Shown: positions 54,352 through 63,635 of the stretch, one piece after another
Layout of the letters: the number at the start of each line of letters is the position of its first letter
Numbering within the stretch: the first letter of the stretch is position 1
Assembly (NCBI GenBank): GCA_964520905.1
Contig: CAZFQL010000009.1
Location: 62,001 to 126,000, forward strand
Length of the DNA stretch: 64,000 nt
Origin: JAGVIE01 sp964520905
GTDB lineage: Bacteria; Bacteroidota; Ignavibacteria; UBA10030; SZUA-254
Reading direction: 5' to 3'
Notes under the pieces: model-generated
The model's database searches: none
Told to the model about the DNA's origin: nothing
The model's input: the letters and a program-made list of their open reading frames with translations, nothing else
Position numbers and translations under genes: made by a program

Positions 54352-54398
54352 GAACTCCGATTTCTTTTAGGCATGTTCATAGTGAGAAGTCGGAGTTC
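54352..54398 (-). terminator. Rho-independent-type terminator after the protease gene
   Basis: GAACTCCGA (54352-54360) pairs with TCGGAGTTC (54390-54398), with TCTT/AGAA extending the stem. On the minus strand the stem is followed by TTCTTTGTT, giving a U-rich tail. It lies 43 bases after the end of the broken protease gene. Confidence 0.65.
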
Positions 54399-54440
54399 CA
54401 AATGTGCAAACTCCAAAAAATATTTGAACGAGCTCAATCC

Positions 54441-57400
54441 TTACCTCACAAGTACCATCTTCTTTACATTCGTAAACGATCCAGCATGCAACCGGTAGAA
54501 ATAAACGCCGCTTGGCAAGTTCGATGCATCAAATATAACGGTTTTATATCCCGCTGTTTGCATACCATCTACAAGCGTAGCAATCTCTTCGCCAAGAACA
54601 TTGTACACTTTAATCGTTACAAAATTGTCAATTGGTAATTGATAATTGACAATTGTCGATGGGTTGAATGGATTTGGTGTATTCTGAGCAAGATTAAACG
54701 TCAATGGTAATTGCTTTGTCTGTTCAGGTACATTTTCTTCATAGTAATTTTTTGAAATAGGATCACAAGGAGGTAATGCTTGAGCAATAATTACAATACC
54801 TTCGCTAGTTTCATAATTTAAATAACCCGAATCAGTGATTTTGATTGGTTTCTGAGTAGAACTAGAGAGTTGTAACCAATATTTAATTTTATTTTCTTTC
54901 TTCAAATTCCATTGAATTGTTATTGGATGTATTGCGTTTTCTATTTGGATAGGAACATTTACACTATTTTTACCTGGGAGGATACTTTCAATAAACTTAT
55001 TGGAATTGAACCTTGCATTAAATATATCCCCCAAAGGTCGTGGTGGCATTTCATCGTCCGAAAACTTAAATTTTCTTGGTCGACCCTCATTTCTGATATA
55101 CATTGGCTGACTTTTACCAGATGCATCCGATATAATAAATTGATCTAGCTCAGATGTCGTTTTCGTAGGATCACAGGGATCTGGTGGCGGTGGAGCACTT
55201 TGGGTAGTAAAGCTCCATGGACACGACCAATAGCTTGTTCCGTTATTATTTGTCGCATTCACTCTCCAGTAATAAGTCGTGGAATATGAAAATGGTCCCA
55301 CCTGTTTATAAGTTGTCGTTATACTACTTTGATCGAATACAATACCTGTGAAATTTATATCTGACGATACCTGTAAACGATATGATGTAGCCCCACTCGA
55401 TGTATTCCAACTCAAAGTTGGTGATGTGGAGACACCTGTTGCACCGTTACTTGGAGATGCAAGTATTGGAGCTGATGGTTCGCCGGCAGGTGACGGTGGC
55501 GGTGGGGCACAATCACCGGGTTGCTTTGAGGAAGTTGAAAGTGAAGATATTATCATCTGTCCTGCTTGATTTGTTTTAATCCAGTAGCTTTTACCTGGCT
55601 GCAAAGTAGATGCTTCAACATAAACACTGTCATCAACATTATAAATAAAAAATGGAGTTGTGATAATATTCGTTGGTATCGTCGTGATAGTCGAGGTGTT
55701 CACAGTAGCTGATACCGCCCCTATCATATTCCATCCTTGAGATAGATTCACAGTCGTGACATATGTTGAATTGCCAATATAATTTACTGCTGGTGGACTT
55801 GAGCCGAATTTTACCCAATAACCGATACCATTTGCGAGTGTTGATTTTGGTACATATGTTCCTTCGAATGCAAAAGCATCTGAAATTGCACTTGGGTAAA
55901 CTGCTGGTTTGGAAAAATCTGAAACTACTTGTGGAATACTTACCATATTCCAATCAACTATAACGGGGAGTGATAGTGTAGAAGTCCCTTGAGATATAAT
56001 AACCGCATCATTATCGTAACATATAACGCGTGCACTTGGATCCACAATCAATGTTCCACCAGATTCTATGTAGATCTTTCTTCCGTTATCGATAAATAGA
56101 TATGCATTAGCAGGCACGCTTACAATAACTCCCGTTTTAATTGTAACATTTCCTTCTACCCATTTTATTCCTGACCATGTTGTGCTTGTTGTTATATTTC
56201 CACTTAATAAATTACTAGGATGAGTATAGTAACCAGATGTCTTTGCGTTGAAAAAACCACGGCTATAAAAACATCTTCCGATAGACTTCATATGTGAGCT
56301 AGCATAGACGTCGCGATCTGCTCGAAACATCGCTTGGACTTGATCAGGTACAATAGCAGTAGGGGTTACATATGAGAATGATGTTAATAATAATGTAGAA
56401 GCAACATCCCTTCCCACACCTGATTGATTTTGTATATCCATCATCGTGGAAGTCCAAAGTGTCCCAAAAGTATAGATATTAGTCCAATAAGTTGGGTATT
56501 GAGCTGACGTACTTAAGTATCTTCCATCCCAAGTTTCACCGTTTCCATCCCACGGGAAAAACTTTATCGGGTTGGAAAGAAGAAACGGTACGTCTGTAAC
56601 TTACAGGTAAAAAATCACCAGTCCCCTCACTAACTCCTCTTACAGGACCATCAATCGGTGCTGCTCCTATCCCGCCACTTCCACCTATAAGAACATCATG
56701 AAGTGCGTGAGCATATTCATGTAAAATAACATCTTGATCCTCTGCATCGTCAACACAACCATCACCCTATGAGATATGTTTCGTGCTTGGAGCATACCAA
56801 GAATTGTCATATAAATATCCATGAGCATCGAATCGAATATAATCATACCCAAGCCACTTAGGTGAGAAACCCAAACCACCAATATATCTGCGTTGTTTGT
56901 CAAGAAAATAATAGGCGTTTACCTCTTCAAAGCCAGATTGACTTCGATTGAATTGAAATCCATCTGCAGTGGAAGATGTCACACAAGCCGTATTGGGCGA
57001 CTCAATATCCTCAGAACGAGCATATTTACCCTGAATTCTGTAAATCCCACTAATTGGATCGTTCAATTCATAGAGTGTAATAATCTTATATGCACCTGCT
57101 AAAGCCGGATAATCTTGGTTGTTATTATCCGTCAAAGAAGTATTAGATAAAGCTGAAACAGGATCCGGATCAAATACTTTTCCTATACCGTTGACAGATC
57201 TGAAACTGATATCTTCAACAGATATAATCTCACCGGTTATCGCATCAACAAACGCCTGCCAATCGCCTCTCGGATCATGTGAGATGAAGTTCACCTTCCA
57301 TGCTAAATGATATGTATCGAGCGAATCTTGGAAAACAAAAAGCTCCGTCTTTGGTTGCATGTTAAAGGATTTCTCATTTACTTTTATCCGATCTTTGACC

Positions 57401-57849
57401 GATTTAATAGCGCTCGATGATATAACCGAGGGTTGAGTCGATGGTATAGTAATGTCCGGCATGTATCCGTTCATTACCATTGTTACCCTATTTTCGTTAT
57501 TGATACTTACAACTATATCCGATCGAAAAACAGGAAATCCTTTATATTTTTGATTAAAGGAGACATGTGATCCAGCGGGGCTTTTCTTTGTCTCACCAAA
57601 TTCTAAGTCTTGTAGGTCATCCTTCATCTTGAGTAGCTTTTTATTTTCAAGGAGGTACGTTTTAGCGATATTTTCAGGATTCCCTTGATAAATTTTAGAA
57701 TCGATGTCATAAATTGCTACAGGGATATTTGTTTTCGCATTGATACGCATATTATCCTTGTATATGAATTTTTCCTGATTCTGACTAAAAGTAATTGAAG
57801 TCAGAACCAAGAATATCATTACCGTAAAGAAAAAATACATTGTTTTCAT
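54441..57849 (-). pseudogene. Secreted thermolysin/fungalysin-like metalloprotease with T9SS sorting domain, disrupted
   Basis: One ancestral gene now broken. 57849-56770 encodes a signal peptide, an FTP-like propeptide and the start of the catalytic domain, ending at a TAG (56767-56769) where relatives have an aromatic residue. The same frame then continues through 'DAEDQDVILHEYAHALHD' (zinc HExxH, 56707-56721) and 'GVSEGTGDFL'. A frameshift between about 56551 and 56605 moves to the frame of the 54441-56444 part. That part has the rest of the protease, a fibronectin-like region ('SAPILASPSNGATGVSTSP') and a C-terminal sorting domain ('NTPNPFNPSTIVNY' to 'KKMVLVR'). Two separate lesions argue for loss of function; an assembly error could explain one. 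Confidence 0.8.
54623..54656. repeat. Family G repeat inside the T9SS domain
   Basis: AATTGTCAATTGGTAATTG followed by ATAATTGACAATTGT lies within the coding frame of the sorting domain and encodes 'IVNYQLPIDNF'. It is part of the same AT-rich repeat family as 53440-53558. Confidence 0.5.
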
Positions 57850-57907
57850 GACTAACTCCTTTTGTTTTGAATTGTTAATTGTGAATTGTAAATTGATAAC
57901 TAGAAAC

Positions 57908-57989
57908 AGAAAGCCCTCAAAGGATATTCATTCCTTCGATATCGTCTCTTCCAGGAGATTATTGATGGATGATGCCTTGGGGGCTTTCT
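57908..57989 (-). terminator. Long inverted repeat after the BNR-T9SS gene
   Basis: AGAAAGCCC (57908-57916) pairs with GGGCTTTCT (57981-57989), with further AAGG/CCTT pairing inside and a 50-60 base loop. On the minus strand it follows the BNR gene stop and leads into TGTTTC. Probably a terminator; the long loop leaves room for another role. Confidence 0.5.
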
Positions 57990-58046
57990 CTTATAATACT
58001 CACCTCTTCTGTAGAGGAGGTGAACGCTCATGTGGCAAAGTAATCA

Positions 58047-59405
58047 TCATCTGAGTATCATCATTTTCTTTATAAATATTCCGTTCGATGTTCGCAATCG
58101 GTACAGGTACACACCGGAAGAGAATGTTGCTGCGTCGAGTCGAGCACGATGATTCCCCAACTCAAGGTTTCCGTTCACTATCGTACTCACCGTCCTGCCG
58201 AGGAGATCTACCACGTCAAGGGTAATGTAATCCTGATGGGGCAGGTAGAATTCGATAGTTGTTGAGGGATTGAACGGATTGGGGTAGTTCTGAAATAGTG
58301 CGAATGATTCTGGTGTGGTCGGGGAATCCGTATCGACCGATGTCAGGCAATTGCACACGTACAACCCCGATTGTCCGAAACGTGTACCGACACCGACAAA
58401 GATTTTGTTGGTCAGCGTGTCGATCAGGATCGATTCGACGTGCCCCAGGGAATCCGGCAGCCCTTCACTGAAGGCAGACCAGTGCATGCCGCCATCAGTG
58501 GAGCGGAAGAGGATTTCGTTGGTATCGAGCGTGGGAGTGCCGGATCCCAGAAAGATTATCTCTGGGTTCCTTGGATCAATGGCAATTCGCCAAAGCATTC
58601 GATTAATGGGCGGAAGATCGCCGTTGGCATCCTGCCAACTGACGCCACCGTCAGTGGTCTTGAATACACCAGCCAACGTGTCAAAGAATGAGACGTAGAC
58701 TATGTTCGGATCCTTTGGATTGATCGCAAGCTGACTCCATGCCCCCCATGGATTGGACAGGACGGGAATGAAGCTGACCCCACGGTCAATGCTTTTGCGT
58801 ACGTCTAACGTACCCGAGGTCCACATAATGCTGTCGTTGGTCGGATCGATCACCATCGATGTAGGAAAGCTAACAACCGAATCCCCCGTCCATTGCCACG
58901 ATTGTCCATGATCGGTGGTATACCAAAGGTATCCAGGTGCACGCATGGCGTAGATAGTAGTCCGATCGACCGGATCTACCTCAATAACCGAAGCAGGGAA
59001 CATACGGCCATGCCAGACATAATTCCACGTCACTCCCCCATCTGTGGACATGCTGACATCGTTGCTACTTGGATCCAAACCGGGGTGCGATACGTAGATA
59101 ATCTGTGCACTTGACGGATCAACCTTCAACGCTCCCATGTCAGCGCCCATGCTACTGATGCTGTCCCATGTCTCACCACCATCAATGCTGCGCAGGAATA
59201 TGCCATAACCATCGTGGTCGCTGGTCTGCCTTGCGCCGAGAGCGTACAGAGTCTCAGGTCTACCCCAGGAAGAGGCAATAGCGGCAGTGTAAACGTTCTC
59301 GGTACCTTTGGCAAGTCGCCACAGCAGCTGCTGTGCAATCGTGTCCATGGATAAGAGCAGTAGGAATATCACTGTATAATAAAATATGTTAATACGAACG
59401 ATCAT
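58047..59405 (-). CDS. Secreted BNR-repeat protein with T9SS sorting domain
   Basis: About 452 residues from the ATG at 59405, preceded by AAAGGA 7 bases away. After a signal peptide ending 'SMDTIAQQ' there are five or six Asp-box blocks ('SIDGGETWDSI', 'STDGGVTWNYV', 'TTDGGVSWQDA', 'STDGGMHWSAF'). The last 80 residues are a type IX secretion sorting domain ('ALFQNYPNPFNPSTTIEFYL' to 'KKMMILR'). It should be exported across the outer membrane and fixed at the surface. Ligand or substrate unknown. Its G+C looks a little higher than that of its neighbours. Confidence 0.88.
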   Translation of the reverse strand: MIVRINIFYYTVIFLLLLSMDTIAQQLLWRLAKGTENVYTAAIASSWGRPETLYALGARQTSDHDGYGIFLRSIDGGETWDSISSMGADMGALKVDPSSAQIIYVSHPGLDPSSNDVSMSTDGGVTWNYVWHGRMFPASVIEVDPVDRTTIYAMRAPGYLWYTTDHGQSWQWTGDSVVSFPTSMVIDPTNDSIMWTSGTLDVRKSIDRGVSFIPVLSNPWGAWSQLAINPKDPNIVYVSFFDTLAGVFKTTDGGVSWQDANGDLPPINRMLWRIAIDPRNPEIIFLGSGTPTLDTNEILFRSTDGGMHWSAFSEGLPDSLGHVESILIDTLTNKIFVGVGTRFGQSGLYVCNCLTSVDTDSPTTPESFALFQNYPNPFNPSTTIEFYLPHQDYITLDVVDLLGRTVSTIVNGNLELGNHRARLDAATFSSGVYLYRLRTSNGIFIKKMMILR

Positions 59406-59558
59406 AAATTTTCCTTTCATAAATATTCTAAATATATCATGTACTTGCTTGCACACCTAATATTGAAAACATAGGGATTCCTCATAGTTCTTACCGAAAA
59501 AAACCTCCTCGGTTATTTTCCAACTTTTGCGTTATGCTGATTTGTGAAAAACGCAAAA

Positions 59559-59598
59559 AACCCACTTCATTCCTTCATTCACGGAATGCAAGTGGGTT
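59559..59598 (-). terminator. Strong rho-independent terminator
   Basis: AACCCACTT plus CATTCC (59559-59573) pairs with GGAATG-C-AAGTGGGTT (59583-59598), a 15-bp stem with one bulge. On the minus strand it is followed by TTTTGCGTTTTT. It probably ends the xdhC transcript, about 320 bases after that gene. Confidence 0.75.
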
Positions 59599-59915
59599 GT
59601 TGTAAGTTGATTCATCATTACACTTTCCTCTATCATTTAATGATACCTCTTCGTGCAATAAGTTATTTTATATTTTTCTAATCTATATCAATCTAATTTT
59701 CTATTTTTATATTAGTTTTTTTTAGTAACAATTTTGGGGGAAGGAACAAAAGTAATGTAAACCTTATTTTTTTGAAAAACAAATCATCTAAGAAATACGA
59801 TACCCCGTAACACCTTACACCACAATGAGTTATATGTGCTAATGGGGGAGGGGTATTTTTATGCGGTAAAAAGTTAATTGTTTTCTACAACAATATTTCG
59901 GAATACTGCAAATAT
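59599..59915. other. AT-rich gap
   Basis: About 317 bases between the terminator and xdhC with long A/T runs. I see no gene, hairpin or repeat that I can support. Confidence 0.4.
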
Positions 59916-61085
59916 TTATAACGACATATGGCGTAACGGTTGCATCGCGCCTCGTCGAACGCGGATAAGTTCCGCAATGATGCTTACCGCAATTTCTTCT
60001 GCCGTCACCGCACCAATGTCAATCCCAATCGGTGCATGGACGCGATTGAGAACATCTCGTCCGATTCCACGTTCTATGAGATGCTCATACGTTGCAAGAA
60101 TTTTCCGCTTACTTCCTATCATCCCGATATACTTTGCATTCGTTTTCACCGCTTGTTCCAGCACAATCTCATCGTAATTGTGCCCACGTGTAACGATAAC
60201 GATGTACGTTGTTGGTTTGATAGTTAATTTCGAGAATGCCTCCGAAAAATCGGACACAATAGTTTGTGACGCATCGGGAAAGCGGATCTGATTCGCATAC
60301 TTTTCACGGTCATCGACAATCGTTACGCGAAACCCAACCATCACCGCCGATTGTACAACGAACTTAGATACATGCCCGCCGCCAAAGATTATTAAACTTG
60401 GTGTACTGGCAATCGGTTCGAGAACTATTTCACCTGACTCGAGTTTTAATCGGACTATTTCGTTTCTCCGGTAAGCGTGGGAAATGGATTGTTGTATTGT
60501 TGGAGTAGCAATGTATTGGAGTAATGGATTGTTGGAATCGTGGAGTGGTTTTTCAATACTCCATTTATCCTCCGGAAGGAATCCTTTGGACATTAATCCA
60601 CTACTCTCAGCCGAAGGCTGATCCGCCTCTGGCGGACATTCATCCAACTCTCCACTATTCCGTTTGAAGATTACCTTGCCTTCTACTGTATCATCCTTGC
60701 TCAATAGAGTTCCAAGAACACAATCTTCCCCTTCATCCCTGAGTGATTTTATTTTCTGAAATATTAGAACTAAATCTTTCGTTATTGGCTCAATCAAAAC
60801 ATCTAAACTTCCGCCGCAAATCAAACCGCTTTCAATATCGTCCTCGTTCAGTTGAAACGTCAGTATTTCCGCCTTGCCGGAATTATACAACCGGTTGGCG
60901 TGAAGAATTACCTCGCCTTCCATGCATCCACCGCCCACGGTTCCGACAGATTTTGTTCCGCCGTTCGTTATGAGCATTTTTGAAAAAGCAGATGCCGGCG
61001 TGGATCCTGATGTTGAGATAATAGTCGCAAGCATGATCGATTCTTCATGCTCGAGCGCGGAGAGAATGTTTTGGAAAATGTCCAT
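59916..61085 (-). CDS. xdhC: XdhC family molybdenum-enzyme maturation protein
   Basis: A 389-residue protein. The N-terminal XdhC domain has 'TIISTSGSTPASAFSKMLIT', 'GGGCMEGEV' and 'SGLICGGSLDVLIEP'. The C-terminal Rossmann domain has 'SLIIFGGGHVSKFVVQSAVM', 'VTIVDDREKYAN', 'VIVTRGHNYDEIVLEQA' and 'RVHAPIGIDIGAVTAEEIAV'. XdhC inserts sulfurated molybdenum cofactor into xanthine dehydrogenase-type enzymes. Residues about 145-202 are low-complexity and come from an in-frame repeat insertion between the two domains. It fits with the MocA-like and purine genes on the same strand. Confidence 0.88.
   Translation of the reverse strand: MDIFQNILSALEHEESIMLATIISTSGSTPASAFSKMLITNGGTKSVGTVGGGCMEGEVILHANRLYNSGKAEILTFQLNEDDIESGLICGGSLDVLIEPITKDLVLIFQKIKSLRDEGEDCVLGTLLSKDDTVEGKVIFKRNSGELDECPPEADQPSAESSGLMSKGFLPEDKWSIEKPLHDSNNPLLQYIATPTIQQSISHAYRRNEIVRLKLESGEIVLEPIASTPSLIIFGGGHVSKFVVQSAVMVGFRVTIVDDREKYANQIRFPDASQTIVSDFSEAFSKLTIKPTTYIVIVTRGHNYDEIVLEQAVKTNAKYIGMIGSKRKILATYEHLIERGIGRDVLNRVHAPIGIDIGAVTAEEIAVSIIAELIRVRRGAMQPLRHMSL
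60480..60650. repeat. Repeat insertion within xdhC (family F)
   Basis: Contains two adjacent perfect palindromes, TCAGCCGAAGGCTGA (60607-60621) and TCCGCCTCTGGCGGA (60622-60636), and a stretch of TTGGAGTA/ATTGTTGGA/ATGGATTG units at 60485-60560. All are in frame with xdhC. Confidence 0.65.
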
Positions 61086-61096
61086 TAAAAATCCGA

Positions 61097-61140
61097 TCGA
61101 CGATTCAAGATGCAGGATTCAAGATTCACGTTTCAGGTTT
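61097..61140. repeat. Family H repeat
   Basis: ACGATTCAAGATGCAGGATT and CAAGATTCACGTTTCAGG just upstream of xdhC. The same units occur near 54190 and 54310. Confidence 0.55.
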
Positions 61141-61166
61141 TAGAACATATATTTTTATTGCTTGAT

Positions 61167-61616
61167 TTAGATATCATAATTCGCAGCATCTTCACTAAGA
61201 TATAAAGGTTTTTCGTGCCGCTCCTCAACGGATTTGATGAATTTGAATAACATAGAATTTAACTGGTTATAACTTTCAAGAAGTTCCGCATAAAGCTTCT
61301 CATCTTTAAATGATCCTGATTCAAATACTAACCTAAGATGTTCGACTGTTTCTTCAGAAGAAGCTTGAGCACGATAAAGGTAATGCAAGTATTCGGCTTT
61401 GTATTTTCTGAGAACATATCCTTCTACAATATTAGACGGTACGGATTTCGATGATCTTCTAATCTGACTGCCCTCTTCGAACATTTCATGCTTTGGCAAT
61501 TAGAGCGTTAATTTGTGTATTTGTATCGCAAGCGAATGAGATAATCGATATACATCGAGTTGAAGATATCCACCATCTCTCTTTCGTTCCTTATTTTCGC
61601 TTGAATCCTGCATCAT
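61167..61616 (-). pseudogene. Four-helix-bundle (S23-type) protein gene broken by an in-frame stop
   Basis: From the ATG at 61616 the frame encodes about 38 residues including 'YLQLDVYRLSHSLAIQIHKL', reaches a TAA at 61500-61502, and then continues in the same frame with 'LPKHEMFEEGSQIRRSSKSV' and 'EETVEHLRLVFESG' to 61167. Together this is a full four-helix-bundle protein (150 codons); the stop falls where relatives usually have Lys or Thr, one base change away from AAA. A shortened product from TTG 61499 is conceivable but would lack helix 1. The family was first noted in 23S rRNA intervening sequences. Confidence 0.75.
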
Positions 61617-61633
61617 GTACCATGAATCAGTTT

Positions 61634-62632
61634 TTACATTGTTAATGCCATGACTGCTTTACACGTATGCAGCCTATTCTCCGCTTCCGGAAATACCCGC
61701 GAATGCGGACCGTCAATGACCGCATCGGTAACTTCGTATCCGCGGTCGGCAGGCAGACAGTGCATATAGATCGAATCTTTTTTCGTGAACTTCATCTTTT
61801 TCTCGTCACAGATCCAGTGCTTATACTTTTTCGAAATCTCTAAAGCTTTTTCAGGTGTATGGAAAAGAGATTCTATCCCCCACGATTTCGGGTAAACGAT
61901 ATGAGCGCCTTCGAATGCTTCATCCATCGAATCAACGATTTCAAACTTTGTTCCATTCTCTTTAGCAGCTTTCTTTGCATACTCGACTTCACTGTCCATC
62001 AATTTATATTCCGGCGGATGAGCAAGAACAACATCCAGTCCAAAGCGTGGCATGAGCGTGATAAGCCCCTGAGGAACCGACATCGGTTTTGCATAACTCG
62101 GCGCGTATGCCCATGATACGGCGATCTTTTTACCGCGAAGATTTTTCCCAAATTCTTCACGAATCGTCATAAGATCAGCAAGCGTTTGGAACGGATGATC
62201 GATATCGCACTGCATGTTGAGAACAGGTACGGTTGCATGCTCTGCAACTTCGCGCATGTATGAATTGCCTTCGCCTGGGACTAAATCGTGACGAATCGAG
62301 ATGGCATGTCCGTAACTTGAAAGAATGATACCCATATCTTTCGGCGATTCACCATGTGCGACTTGCGATGTTTCCGCGGCAATAAAGTGGGCGTGACCCC
62401 CGAGTTGTGTAAGTCCTGCTTCAAATGAATTGCGAGTGCGAGTAGATTTATCAAAGAAGAAAAGAAAATTCGTTTTATCGGGCAGGTAGCGATGGGGCTG
62501 ACCTTTTTTAAAACGGATCTTCAAATCCGCTGCAACTTTCAATGCAAGCTCAATTTCTTTAACTGACCAGTCCTTTGTTTCGATGTAATCTTTTCCGCGA
62601 ACGATGTTCGGGAGTTTGGGTAGTTTTGCCAT
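61634..62632 (-). CDS. ygeW: YgeW-like knotted carbamoyltransferase
   Basis: A 332-residue transcarbamoylase paralogue. 'FFFDKSTRTRNSFEAG' (STRTR at 63-67) binds carbamoyl phosphate. 'LNMQCDIDHPFQTLADLMTI', 'VSWAYAPSYAKPMSVPQGL', 'DVVLAHPPEYKLMD' and 'IVYPKSWG' match YgeW rather than ornithine or aspartate carbamoyltransferase. 'HCLPADRG' closes the site. YgeW lies in purine/uric-acid utilisation clusters with YgeY; its true reaction is unsettled. AAAGGA precedes the ATG. It is shorter than E. coli YgeW (about 396). Confidence 0.88.
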   Translation of the reverse strand: MAKLPKLPNIVRGKDYIETKDWSVKEIELALKVAADLKIRFKKGQPHRYLPDKTNFLFFFDKSTRTRNSFEAGLTQLGGHAHFIAAETSQVAHGESPKDMGIILSSYGHAISIRHDLVPGEGNSYMREVAEHATVPVLNMQCDIDHPFQTLADLMTIREEFGKNLRGKKIAVSWAYAPSYAKPMSVPQGLITLMPRFGLDVVLAHPPEYKLMDSEVEYAKKAAKENGTKFEIVDSMDEAFEGAHIVYPKSWGIESLFHTPEKALEISKKYKHWICDEKKMKFTKKDSIYMHCLPADRGYEVTDAVIDGPHSRVFPEAENRLHTCKAVMALTM

Positions 62633-62660
62633 TGTATTCCTTTAAAAATAATGTTTGATT

Positions 62661-63110
62661 TTATTTCCCAATATCTTCATTCCATAATTCGGGATGCTCT
62701 TTAATAAATTTGTCCATCATGTTAAAACATTCGTCCAGATTGAGATCGATTATTTCAACACCATGTTCACGCATAAATTTTTCAGAACCGGAAAATGTTC
62801 TCGATTCTCCGACAACAACTCTCGGAATATTAAATTGAACAACCGCACCTCCGCAAAGGTAGCACGGCATCAACGTAGAGTACAAAACGATATCACGATA
62901 ACTTCCAACCCGACCGGCATTGATAAGACAATCGATTTCAGCATGTTTCATCGTGTTGTTTTCCTGCACACGGCGGTTATGTCCGCGTCCGATTATTTTT
63001 CCATCACGCACTAATACCGAACCGATGGGGATTCCGCCTTCCGATAAACCTTTCCGGGCTTCTGCGATCGCTTCCTGCATGAACGGATCGATGTGTTGTT
63101 TCTGTTTCAT
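62661..63110 (-). CDS. Fcy1-like cytosine (nucleobase) deaminase
   Basis: About 149 residues from the ATG at 63110, right after the upstream stop; a GTG at 63128 is less likely. 'KHAEID' (His56, Glu58) and 'MPCYLCGGA' (Cys83, Cys86) form the zinc site of the cytidine-deaminase fold. 'GIPIGSVLV', 'GRGHNRRVQ', 'RVVVGESRTFSGSEKF' and the ending 'HPELWNEDIG' strongly resemble yeast cytosine deaminase. Cytosine is the likely substrate; guanine or another base is possible given the purine context. It is 28 bases upstream of ygeW. Confidence 0.85.
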   Translation of the reverse strand: MKQKQHIDPFMQEAIAEARKGLSEGGIPIGSVLVRDGKIIGRGHNRRVQENNTMKHAEIDCLINAGRVGSYRDIVLYSTLMPCYLCGGAVVQFNIPRVVVGESRTFSGSEKFMREHGVEIIDLNLDECFNMMDKFIKEHPELWNEDIGK

Positions 63111-63111
63111 T

Positions 63112-63471
63112 TTATTTCTTATTGCCACGTACAGTGGCTATACTTGAATTAATAATTTTTGCCAATTGGGTACACTCATCAAGGAGGGGTCCAACCGTAT
63201 GCCCCGGAAGTAATGTACTTCGCTTAACCGTCTCCAACCAAATTACTGATTCATTTAATTCTTTTAGAACTATACCAAGCTTATGAACAAAATCTCTTTT
63301 ACTCTCAGCCCCTCTCGCTTCACCATAATTGGCAGCAGGAGAAGTACCACAACGCAATAATTGCCCTGCTAAATGTTTACCAGCATGATTATCGGGTAAC
63401 TTATCACAAACTTTTATTATTTCGACAGAATAATTTATCAGTCTCTCTTGAATATCATCGCCTTTTGCCAT
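63112..63471 (-). CDS. Four-helix-bundle (S23-type) protein
   Basis: A 119-residue intact family member: 'DDIQERLINYSVEIIKVCDK', 'HLAGQLLRCGTSPAANYGEA', 'SKRDFVHKLGIVLKELNESV' and 'LLDECTQLAKIINSSIATVR'. The stop is one base before the deaminase ATG, so translation is coupled. It differs clearly from the broken copy at 61167-61616, so the two are not a recent duplication. Function unknown; such genes often sit inside unrelated operons. Confidence 0.88.
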   Translation of the reverse strand: MAKGDDIQERLINYSVEIIKVCDKLPDNHAGKHLAGQLLRCGTSPAANYGEARGAESKRDFVHKLGIVLKELNESVIWLETVKRSTLLPGHTVGPLLDECTQLAKIINSSIATVRGNKK

Positions 63472-63534
63472 AAATATTTTCCTCTCCTTTTCATTGCTTA
63501 CAAATTCACATCAATATAAATTTACCATTGGCTA

Positions 63535-63635
63535 CTAATAATTGATTATTCTAATTGTCAACGGTTAACGATCAATTGTTAATTGTCAACCAATTCAAAT
63601 AATTAACAATTGACAATTGGCTATTGACCATTGGG
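63535..63635. repeat. AT-rich dispersed repeats, family G
   Basis: Units such as TCTAATTGTCAACGGTTAAC, CAATTGTTAATTGTCAACC and ATTGACAATTGGCTATTG lie between ygeY and the four-helix gene and run into the end of ygeY, where they supply the last residues and stop codon. Confidence 0.55.

Noticed and set aside
54441..56444. Separate 667-residue protein starting at 56444
   Set aside because: The region upstream of the ATG is still protease sequence in the shifted frame, there is no signal peptide at 56444, and a sorting domain without one makes no sense; treated as part of a broken gene.
56767..56769. TAG as a recoded (pyrrolysine-like) codon
   Set aside because: A frameshift lies close by in the same gene, and no recoding machinery is visible; simple decay is more likely.
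56685..56903. 72-codon minus-strand frame rich in Met
   Set aside because: It is an out-of-frame reading of the protease catalytic domain, which is clear in the correct frame (HEYAHALHD).
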